A program made the translations under genes and the position numbers. Source: Clusia tigrina (taxonomy: Eukaryota > Arthropoda > Insecta > Diptera > Clusiidae). From it: 64,000 bases of DNA. The first letter of the stretch is position 1. Each line of letters starts with the position of its first letter. Positions 37,039 to 47,089 of this stretch are shown here, piece after piece. The stretch is from NCBI GenBank assembly GCA_920105625.2, contig OV050033.1, positions 90,584,280-90,648,279 on the forward strand, written 5' to 3'. The notes beneath the pieces were generated by a model. That model did not search any database. It was not told where the DNA came from and saw nothing but the letters and a program-made list of their open reading frames with translations.

Positions 37039-39973
37039 AAAGTACTCGAGCCTCTAGTCAATTTACGATATCGCCCAAAGCTTTGCTACCCTTGAGTCCC
37101 AAATCAAACACTGACAAAACTTCAAATGGCCCTAACTTCTATACGGTGCATCCTATACCTATCAAAGTTTGCAACATACAAATGCTTGCAACTTTTTACT
37201 GGAGCGTCATAAAACCTTGAAATTTTGTAACAATAAAGTACTCGAGCCTCTTGTCAATTTAAGCTATCGCTCAAAGCTATGCTACCCTTGAGTCCCAAAT
37301 CAAACACGGATAAATCTTCAAATGGCCCTAAGTTCTATACGGTACGTCCTACACCTATCAAAGTTTGCAACATACAAATGCTTGCAACTTTTTACTGGAG
37401 CGTCAAAAAACCTTGAAATTTTGTAACAATAAAGTACTCGAGCCTCTTGTCAATTTAAGCTATCGCTCGAAGCTTTGCTACCCTTGAGTCCCAAATCAAA
37501 CACTGATAAATCTTCAAATGCCCCTAAATTCTATACGGTACGTCCTACACCTATCAAAGTTTGCAACATACAAATGCTTGCAACTTTTTACTGGAGCGTC
37601 ATAGAACCTTGAAATTTTGTAACAATAAAGTACTCAAGCCTCTTGTCAATTTAAGCTATCGCCCAAAGCTATGTTACCCTTGAGTCCCAAATCAAACACT
37701 GATAAAACTTCAAATGGCCCTAACTTCTATACGGTAGGTCCTACACCTATCAACGTTTGCAACATAAAAATGCTTACAACTTTTTACTAGAGCGACATAA
37801 AACCTTGAAATTTTGTAACAATAAAGTACTCGAGCCTCCTGTCAATTTAAGCTATCGCTCAAAGCTATGCTACCCTTGAGTCCCAAATCAAACACTGATA
37901 AATCTTCAAATGGCCCTAACTTCTATACGGTACGTCCTACACCTATCAAAGTTTGCAACATACAAATGCTTGTAACGTTTTACTGGAGCGTCAAAAAACC
38001 TTGAAATTTTGTAACAATAAAGTACTCGAGCCTCTTGTCAATTTAGGTTATCGCTCAAAGCTATGCTACCCTTGAGTCCCAAATCAAACACTGATAAATC
38101 TTCAAATGGCCCTAACTTCTATCGGTACGTCCTACACCTATCAAAGTTTGCAACATACAAATGCTTGTAACTTTTTACTGGAGCGTCATAAAACCTTAAA
38201 ATTTTGTAACAATAAAGTACTCGAGTCTCTGGTCAATTTACGATATCGCTCAAAGCTATGCTACCCTTGAGTCCCAAATCAAACACTGACAAAACTTCAA
38301 ATGGCCCTAACTTCTATACGGTGCATCCTATACCTATCAAAGTTTGCAACATACAAATGCTTGCAACTTTTTACTGGAGCGTCATAAAACCTTGAAATTT
38401 TGTAACAATAAAGTACTCGAGCCTCTTGTCAATTTAAGATATCGCTCAAAGCTATGCTACCCTTGAGTCCCAAATCAAACACGGATAAATCTTCAAATGG
38501 CCCTAACTTCTATACGGTACGTCCTACACCTATCAAAGTTTGCAACATACAAATGCTTGTAACTTTTTACTGGAGCGTCAAAAAACCTTGAAATTTTGTA
38601 ACAATAAAGTACTCGAGCCTCTTGTCAATTTAAGCTATCGCTCAAAGCTATGCTACCCTTGAGTCCCAAATCAAACACTGACAAATCTTCAAATGGCCGT
38701 AACTTCTATACGGTACGTCCTACACCTATCAAAGTTTGCAACATACAAATGCTTGTAACTTTTTACTGGAGCGTCAAAAAATCTTGAAATTTTGTAACAA
38801 TAAAGTACTCGAGCCTCTTGTCAATTTAGGTTATCGCTCAAAGCTATGCTACCCTTGAGTCCCAAATCAATCACTGATAAATCTCCAAATGGCCCTAACT
38901 TCTATACGGTACGTCCTACACCTATCAAAGTTTGCATCATACAAATGCTTGCAACTTTTTACTGGAGCGTCATAAAACCTTGAAATTTTGTAACAATAAA
39001 GTACTCGAGCCTCTTGTCAATTTAAGCTATAGCTCAAAGCTATGCTACCCTTGAGTCCCACATGAAACACTGATAAAACTTCAAATGGCCCTAACTTCTA
39101 TACGGTACTTCCTACACCTATCAAAGTTTGCAACACACAAATGCCTGTAACTTTTTACTGGAGCGTCATAAAACCTTGAAATTTTGTAACAATAAAGTAC
39201 TCGAGCCTCTTGTCAATTTAAGTTATCGCTCAAGGCTATGCTACCCTTGAGTCCCAAATCAAACACTGATAAAACTTCAAATGGCCCTAACTTCTATACG
39301 GTACGTCATACACCTATCAAAGTTTGCAACATACAAATGCTTGTAACTTTTTACTGGAGCGTCATAAAACCTTGAAATTTTGTAACAATAAAGTACTCGA
39401 GCCTCTTGTCAATTTAAGCTATCGCTTAAAGCTATGTTACCCTTGAGTCCCAAATGAAACACGGATAAAACTTCAAATGGCCCTAACTTCTATACGGTAC
39501 GTCTTACACCTATCAAAGTTTGCAACATACAAATGCTTGCAACTTTTTACTGGAGCATCATAAAACCTTGAAATTTTGTAACAATAATGTACTCGAGCCT
39601 CTTGTCAATTTAAGCTATCGCTCAAAGCTATGCTACCCTTGAGTCCCAAATCAAACACTGATAAATCTTCAAATGGCCCTAACTTCTATACGGTACGACC
39701 TATACCTTTCAAAGTTTGCAACATACAAGTGCTTGTAACTTTTTACTGGAGCGTCATAAAACCTTGAAATTTTGTAACAATAAAGTACTCGAGCCTCTTG
39801 TCAATTTAAGCTATCGCTCAAAGCTATGCTACCCTTGAGTCCCAAATCAAACAATGATAAAACTTTAAATGGCCCTAACTTCTATACGGTACGTCCTACA
39901 CCTATCAAAGTTTGCAACACACAAATGCTTGTAACTTTTCACTGGAGCATCATAAAACCTTGAAATTTTGTAA

Positions 39974-40086
39974 ATCTTCAAATGGCCCTAACTTCTATAC
40001 GGTACGTCCTACACCTATCAAAGTTTGCAACATACAAATGCTTGTAACTTTTTACTGGAGCGTCAAAAAACCTTGAAATTTTCTAA
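39974..40086 (+). repeat. C-less truncated monomer 1 (113 bp)
   Basis: TTTTGTAA joins directly to ATCTTCAAATGG, omitting 83 bp that contain the XhoI site and all of segment C. TAA is present at both ends of the missing segment, so the exact breakpoint is ambiguous within that microhomology. What remains is essentially A plus B. The preceding monomer has AACACAC, TTTTCACTGG and GAGCATCAT, a combination found before seven of the eight junctions or nearly so. The unit ends TTTTCTAAC. Confidence 0.9.
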
Positions 40087-40282
40087 CAATAAAGTACTCG
40101 AGCCTCTTGTCAAATTAAGCTATCGCTCAAAGCTATGCTACCCTTGAGTCCCAAATCAAACAATGATAAAACTTTAAATGGCCCTAACTTCTATACGGTA
40201 CGTCCTACACCTATCAAAGTTTGCAACACACAAATGCTTGTAACTTTTCACTGGAGCATCATAAAACCTTGAAATTTTGTAA

Positions 40283-40394
40283 ATCTTCAAATGGCCCTAT
40301 CTTCTATACGGTACGTCCTACACCTATCAAAGTTTCCAACATACAAATGCTTGTAACTTTTTACTGGAGCGTAAAAAACCTTGAAATTTTGTAA
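40283..40394 (+). repeat. C-less truncated monomer 2 (112 bp)
   Basis: Same TTGTAA/ATCTTC junction. It has CCCTATC for CCCTAAC, GTTTCCAAC, and GCGTAAAAAACC, one base short. A comparison with 46.2-46.9 kb suggests three monomers were lost here: the sequence jumps from the truncated unit straight into the GTAAAAAACC context that in the partner comes 588 bp later. Confidence 0.9.
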
Positions 40395-40676
40395 CAATAA
40401 AGTACTCGAGCCTCTTGTCAATTTAAGCTATCGCTCAAAGCTATGCTACCCTTGAGTCCCAAATCAAACACTGATAAAACTTCAAATGGCCCTAACTTCT
40501 ATACGGTACATCCTACACCTATCAAAGTTTGCAACATACAAATGCTTGTTACTTTTTACTGGAGCTTCATAAAACCTTGAAATTTTGTAACAATAAAGTA
40601 CTCGAGCCTCATGTCAATTTAAGCTATCGCTCAAAGCTATGCTACCCTTGAGTCCCACGTCAAACACTGATAAAAC
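40336..40676 (+). repeat. Spacer between the 5.56-kb copies, drawn from the 2,268-bp HOR
   Basis: Contains GTAAAAAACC (40371), a monomer with GTACATCC, GCTTGTTAC and GAGCTTCAT, and the start of the CTCATGTC/CCCACGTC (40654) monomer. These match 46.8-47.2 kb at a constant offset of 6,489 bp, which is 5,901+588, three monomers more than the duplication offset. It is therefore the natural downstream continuation of the duplicated block, with three monomers missing. Confidence 0.85.
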
Positions 40677-43600
40677 TTCAAATGGCCCTAACTTCTATAC
40701 GGTACGTCCTACACCTATCAAAGTTTCCAACATACAAATGCTCGTAACTTTTTACTGGAGCGTCATAAAACCTTGAAAATTTGTAACAATAAAGTACTCG
40801 AGCCTCTTGTCAATTTAAGCTATCGCTCAAAGCTATGCTACCCTTGAGTCCCACATCAAACACTGATAAAACTTCAAATGCCCCTAACTTCTATACGGTA
40901 CGTCCTACACCTATCAAAGTTTGCAACATGAAATGCTTGTATCTTTTTACTGGAGCGTCATAAAACCTTGAAATTTTGTAACAATAAAGTACTCGAGCCT
41001 CTTGTCAAATTAAGCTATCGCTCAAAGCTATGCTACCCTTGAGTCCAAAATCAAACACTGATAAAACTTCAAATGGCCCTAACTTCTATACGGTACGTCC
41101 TACACCTATCAAAGTTTGCAACATACAAATGCTTGTAACTTTTTACTGGAGCGTCATAAAACCTTAAAATTTTCTAACAATAAAGTACTCGAGCCTCTTG
41201 TCAATTTAAGATATCGCTCAAAGCTATGCTACCCTTGAGTCCCAAATCAAACACTGACAAAACTTCAAATGGCCCTAACTTCTATACGATGCATCCTATA
41301 CCTATCAAAGTTTGCAACATACAAATGCTTGCAACTTTTTACTGGAGCGTCATAAAACCTTGAAATTTTGTAACAATAAAGTACTCGAGCCTCTTGTCAA
41401 TTTAAGCTATCGCTCAAAGCTATGCTACCCTTGAGTCCCAAATCAAACACGGATAAATCTTCAAATGGCCCTAACTTCTATACGGTACGTCCTACACCTA
41501 TCAAAGTTTGCAACATACAAATGCCTGTAACTTTTTACTGGAGCGTCATAGAACCTTGAAATTTTGTAACAATAAAGTACTCGAGCCTCTTGTTAATTTA
41601 AGTTATCGCTCAAAGCTATGCTACCCTTGAGTCCCAAATCAAACACTAATAAAACTTCAAATGGCCCTAACTTCTATACGGTACGTCATTCACCTATCAA
41701 AGTTTGCAACATACAAATGCTTGTAACTTTTTACTGGAGCGTCATAAAACCTTGAAATTTTGTAACAATAAAGTACTCGAGCCTCTTGTTAATTTAAGCT
41801 ATCGCTCAAAGCTACCCTTGAGTTCCAAATCAAACACTGATAAATCTTCAAATGGCCCTAACTTCTATACGGTACGTCCTACACCTATCAAAGTTTGCAA
41901 CATACAAATGCTTGCAACTTTTTACAGGAGCGTCATAAAACCTTGAAATTTTGTAACAATAAAGTACTCGAGCCTCTTGTCAATTTAAGCTATCGCTCAA
42001 AGCTATGTTACCATTGAGTCCCAAATGAAACGTGGATAAAACTTCAAATGGCCCTAACTTCTATACGGTACTTCTTACACCTATCAAAGTTTGCAACATA
42101 CAAATGCTTGTAACTTTTTACTGGAGCGTCAAAAAACCTTGAAATTTTGTAACAATAAAGTACTCGAGCCTCTTGTCAATTTAAGCTATCGCTCGAAGCT
42201 TTGCTACCCTTGAATCCCAAATCAAACACTGATAAATCTTCAAATGGCCCTAACTTCTATACGGTACGTCCTACACCTATCAAAGTTTGCAACATACAAA
42301 TGCTTGCAACTTTTTACTGGAGCGTCAAAAAACCTTGAAATTTTGTAACAATAAAGTACTGGAGCCTCTTGGCAATTTAAGCTATCGCTCAAAGCTATGT
42401 TACCCTTGAGTCCCAAATCAAACACTGATAAAGCTTCAAATGGCCCTAACTTCTATACGGTACGTCCTACACCTATCAACGTTTGCAACATACAAATGCT
42501 TACAACTTTTTACTGGAGCGTCATAAAACCTTGAAATTTTGTAACAATAAAGTACTCGAGCCTCCTGTCAATTTAAGCTATCGCTCAAAGCTATGCTACC
42601 CTTGAGTCCCAAATCAAACACTGATAAATCTTCAAATGGCCCTAACTTCTATACGTTACATCCTACACCTATCAAAGTTTGCAACATGAAATGCTTGTAT
42701 ATTTTTACTGGAGCGTCATAAAACCTTGAAATTTTGTAACAATAAAGTACTCGAGCCTCTTGTCAAATTAAGCTATCGCTCAAAGCTATGCTACCCTTGA
42801 GTCCCAAATCAAACACTGATAAAACTTCAAATGGCCCTAACTTCTATACGGTACGTCCTACACCTATCAAAGTTTGCAACATACAAATGCTTGTAACTTT
42901 TTACTGGAGCGTCATAAAACCTTGAAATTTTGTAACAATAAAGTACTCGAGCCTCTAGTCAATTTACGATATCGCTCAAAGCTTTGCTACCCTTGAGTCC
43001 CAAATCAAACACTGACAAAACTTCAAATGGCCCTAACTTCTATACGGTGCATCCTATACCTATCAAAGTTTGCAACATACAAATGCTTGCAACTTTTTAC
43101 TGGAGCGTCATAAAACCTTGAAATTTTGTAACAATAAAGTACTCGAGCCTCTTGTCAATTTAAGCTATCGCTCAAAGCTATGCTACCCTTGAGTCCCAAA
43201 TCAAACACGGATAAATCTTCAAATGGCCCTAAGTTCTATACGGTACGTCCTACACCTATCAAAGTTTGCAACATACAAATGCTTGCAACTTTTTACTGGA
43301 GCGTCAAAAAACCTTGAAATTTTGTAACAATAAAGTACTCGAGCCTCTTGTCAATTTAAGCTATCGCTCGAAGCTTTGCTACCCTTGAGTCCCAAATCAA
43401 ACACTGATAAATCTTCAAATGCCCCTAAATTCTATACGGTACGTCCTACACCTATCAAAGTTTGCAACATACAAATGCTTGCAACTTTTTACTGGAGCGT
43501 CATAGAACCTTGAAATTTTGTAACAATAAAGTACTCAAGCCTCTTGTCAATTTAAGCTATCGCCCAAAGCTATGTTACCCTTGAGTCCCAAATCAAACAC

Positions 43601-46236
43601 TGATAAAACTTCAAATGGCCCTAACTTCTATACGGTAGGTCCTACACCTATCAACGTTTGCAACATAAAAATGCTTACAACTTTTTACTAGAGCGACATA
43701 AAACCTTGAAATTTTGTAACAATAAAGTACTCGAGCCTCCTGTCAATTTAAGCTATCGCTCAAAGCTATGCTACCCTTGAGTCCCAAATCAAACACTGAT
43801 AAATCTTCAAATGGCCCTAACTTCTATACGGTACGTCCTACACCTATCAAAGTTTGCAACATACAAATGCTTGTAACGTTTTACTGGAGCGTCAAAAAAC
43901 CTTGAAATTTTGTAATAATAAAGTACTCGAGCCTCTTGTCAATTTAGGTTATCGCTCAAAGCTATGCTACCCTTGAGTCCCAAATCAAACACTGATAAAT
44001 CTTCAAATGGCCCTAACTTCTATCGGTACGTCCTACACCTATCAAAGTTTGCAACATACAAATGCTTGTAACTTTTTACTGGAGCGTCATAAAACCTTAA
44101 AATTTTGTAACAATAAAGTACTCGAGTCTCTGGTCAATTTACGATATCGCTCAAAGCTATGCTACCCTTGAGTCCCAAATCAAACACTGACAAAACTTCA
44201 AATGGCCCTAACTTCTATACGGTGCATCCTATACCTATCAAAGTTTGCAACATACAAATGCTTGCAACTTTTTACTGGAGCGTCATAAAACCTTGAAATT
44301 TTGTAACAATAAAGTACTCGAGCCTCTTGTCAATTTAAGATATCGCTCAAAGCTATGCTACCCTTGAGTCCCAAATCAAACACGGATAAATCTTCAAATG
44401 GCCCTAACTTCTATACGGTACGTCCTACACCTATCAAAGTTTGCAACATACAAATGCTTGTAACTTTTTACTGGAGCGTCAAAAAACCTTGAAATTTTGT
44501 AACAATAAAGTACTCGAGCCTCTTGTCAATTTAAGCTATCGCTCAAAGCTATGCTACCCTTGAGTCCCAAATCAAACACTGACAAATCTTCAAATGGCCG
44601 TAACTTCTATACGGTACGTCCTACACCTATCAAAGTTTGCAACATACAAATGCTTGTAACTTTTTACTGGAGCGTCAAAAAATCTTGAAATTTTGTAACA
44701 ATAAAGTACTCGAGCCTCTTGTCAATTTAGGTTATCGCTCAAAGCTATGCTACCCTTGAGTCCCAAATCAATCACTGATAAATCTCCAAATGGCCCTAAC
44801 TTCTATACGGTACGTCCTACACCTATCAAAGTTTGCATCATACAAATGCTTGCAACTTTTTACTGGAGCGTCATAAAACCTTGAAATTTTGTAACAATAA
44901 AGTACTCGAGCCTCTTGTCAATTTAAGCTATAGCTCAAAGCTATGCTACCCTTGAGTCCCACATGAAACACTGATAAAACTTCAAATGGCCCTAACTTCT
45001 ATACGGTACTTCCTACACCTATCAAAGTTTGCAACACACAAATGCCTGTAACTTTTTACTGGAGCGTCATAAAACCTTCAAATTTTGTAACAATAAAGTA
45101 CTCGAGCCTCTTGTCAATTTAAGTTATCGCTCAAGGCTATGCTACCCTTGAGTCCCAAATCAAACACTGATAAAACTTCAAATGGCCCTAACTTCTATAC
45201 GGTACGTCATACACCTATCAAAGTTTGCAACATACAAATGCTTGTAACTTTTTACTGGAGCGTCATAAAACCTTGAAATTTTGTAACAATAAAGTACTCG
45301 AGCCTCTTGTCAATTTAAGCTATCGCTTAAAGCTATGTTACCCTTGAGTCCCAAATGAAACACGGATAAAACTTCAAATGGCCCTAACTTCTATACGGTA
45401 CGTCTTACACCTATCAAAGTTTGCAACATACAAATGCTTGCAACTTTTTACTGGAGCATCATAAAACCTTGAAATTTTGTAACAATAATGTACTCGAGCC
45501 TCTTGTCAATTTAAGCTATCGCTCAAAGCTATGCTACCCTTGAGTCCCAAATCAAACACTGATAAATCTTCAAATGGCCCTAACTTCTATACGGTACGAC
45601 CTATACCTATCAAAGTTTGCAACATACAAATGCTTGTAACTTTTTACTGGAGCGTCATAAAACCTTGAAATTTTGTAACAATAAAGTACTCGAGCCTCTT
45701 GTCAAATTAAGCTATCGCTCAAAGCTATGCTACCCTTGAGTCCCAAATCAAACAATGATAAAACTTTAAATGGCCCTAACTTCTATACGGTACGTCCTAC
45801 ACCTATCAAAGTTTGCAACACACAAATGCTTGTAACTTTTCACTGGAGCATCATAAAACCTTGAAATTTTGTAAATCTTCAAATGGCCCTAACTTCTATA
45901 CGGTACGTCCTACACCTATCAAAGTTTGCAACATACAAATGCTTGTAACTTTTTACTGGAGCGTCAAAAAACCTTGAAATTTTCTAACAATAAAGTACTC
46001 GAGCCTCTTGTCAAATTAAGCTATCGCTCAAAGCTATGCTACCCTTGAGTCCCAAATCAAACAATGATAAAACTTTAAATGGCCCTAACTTCTATACGGT
46101 ACGTCCTACACCTATCAAAGTTTGCAACGCACAAATGCTTGTAACTTTTCACTGGAGCATCATAAAACCTTGAAATTTTGTAAATCTTCAAATGGCCCTA
46201 TCTTCTATACGGTACGTCCTACACCTATCAAAGTTT
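40677..46236 (+). repeat. 5.56-kb near-identical segmental duplication, copy 2
   Basis: Partner of 34771-40335. Differences seen: a 5-bp deletion near 41814 (CAAAGCTACCC for CAAAGCTATGCTACCC), GAATCCC for GAGTCCC near 42211, CGCTCAAAGCTTTGC for CGCCCAAAGCTTTGC near 42974, TAATAATAAAG for TAACAATAAAG near 43914, CTTCAAATTTT for CTTGAAATTTT near 45076, CCTATCAAAG for CCTTTCAAAG near 45606, and AACGCAC for AACACAC near 46127. The 5-bp deletion removes an in-frame stop and creates an accidental 80-codon TTG-start frame at 41704-41946, which I do not regard as a gene. Confidence 0.93.
45875..45987 (+). repeat. C-less truncated monomer 3 (113 bp)
   Basis: Duplicate of truncated monomer 1 (5,901 bp upstream), with the identical TTGTAA/ATCTTC junction, TTTTCTAAC end and GAGCATCAT in the monomer before it. 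Confidence 0.9.
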
Positions 46237-46296
46237 GCAACATACAAATGCTTGCAACTTTTTATTGGAGCGTCATAAAACCTTGAAATTTTGTAA
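46184..46296 (+). repeat. C-less truncated monomer 4 (113 bp)
   Basis: Duplicate of truncated monomer 2 up to GTTT (CCCTATC shared), then diverging to GCAACATAC, GCTTGCAAC and TTTATTGGAGC. This point sets the right edge of the 5.56-kb duplication. A CCCTATC/TTTATTGG half also occurs near 62.13-62.19 kb in a full-length monomer. Confidence 0.9.
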
Positions 46297-47089
46297 CAAT
46301 AAAGTACTCGAGCCTCTTGTCAATTTAAGCTATCGCTCAAAGCTATATGACCCTTGAGTCCCAAATCAAACAGTGATAAAACTTCAAATGGCCCTAACTT
46401 CTATACGGTACGTCCTACACCTATCAACGTTTGCAACATACAAATGCTTACAACTTTTTACTGGAGCGTCATAAAACCTTGAAATTTTGTAACAATAAAG
46501 TACTCGAGCCTCTTGTCAATTTAAGATATCGCTCAAAGCTATGCTACCCTTGAGACCCAAATCAAACACTGATAAAACTTCAAAAGGCCCTAACTTCTAT
46601 ACGGTACGTACTACACCTATCAAAGTTTTCAACATACAAATGCTTGTAACTTTTTACTGGAGCGTCATAAAACCTTCAAATTTTGTAACAATAAAGTACT
46701 CGAGCCTCTTGTCAATTTAAGCTATCGCTCAAAGCTATGCTACCCTTGAGTCCCAAATCAAACACTGATAAATCTTCAAATGGCCCTAACTTCTATACGG
46801 TACGTCCTACACCTATCAAAGTTTGCAACATACAAATGCTTGTAACTTTTTACTGGAGCGTAAAAAACCTTGAAATTTTGTAACAATAAAGTACTCGAGC
46901 CTCTTGTCAATTTAAGCTATCGCTCAAAGCTATGCTACCCTTGAGTCCCAAATCAAACACTGATAAAACTTCAAATGGCCCTAACTTCTATACGGTACAT
47001 CCTACACCTATCAAAGTTTGCAACATACAAATGCTTGTTACTTTTTACTGGAGCTTCATAAAACCTTGAAATTTTGTAACAATAAAGTA
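46237..47089 (+). repeat. 2,268-bp HOR, leading partial unit
   Basis: Monomers in order: GCTATATGACCC with AACAGTG and CAACG; AGATATC with GAGACCC, AAAAGGCCC, GTACTAC, GTTTTCAAC and CTTCAAATTTT; a near-consensus monomer with GTAAAAAACC; GTACATCC with GCTTGTTAC and GAGCTTCAT. They form the end of the 12-slot HOR that cycles from 47090. Confidence 0.88.

Larger units (their letters stand above)
36849..37044 (+). repeat. Representative near-consensus monomer (196 bp, XhoI to XhoI)
   Basis: This copy is close to the array majority; its main departure is CAAATT for CAATTT shortly after the XhoI site. Order of landmarks from its start: CTCGAG; GTCAATTTAAGC (here GTCAAATTAAGC); AGCTATCGCTCAA followed by AGCTATGCTACCC, a short internal direct repeat; CTTGAGTCCCAAATC; subrepeat A beginning TTCAAATGGCCCTAAC; subrepeat B beginning CAAATGCTTG; then CATAAAACC, GAAATTTTG and AACAATAAAGTA before the next XhoI site. 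It has five CpG sites (in CTCGAG, ATCGCT, TACGG, TACGTC and GCGTC), several of which are mutated in HOR-specific variants. Every monomer carries AATAAA or a near variant close to its end. Confidence 0.95.
34771..40335 (+). repeat. 5.56-kb near-identical segmental duplication, copy 1
   Basis: Pairs with 40677-46236 at an offset of 5,906 bp, falling to 5,901 bp after a 5-bp deletion in copy 2. Checkpoints: GTTTCCAAC 34821/40727, ACACGG 35541/41447, CAACG 36576/42477, truncation junctions 39970/45871 and 40279/46180. I noticed only about a dozen single-base differences. Content by monomer: the end of the ACC-insertion HOR; the ACACGG, TTGTTAA, GAGTTCC, GAAACGTGG block also seen at 1.4-2.1 kb; CTGGAGCC/TTGGCAATTT; CGGTGCATCC monomers; CTAGAGCGACAT; GGCCGTAAC; then the TATAGCTC, CTCAAGG, GAAACACGG and ACGACC monomers of the 2,268-bp HOR, and two truncated units. 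Confidence 0.93.
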
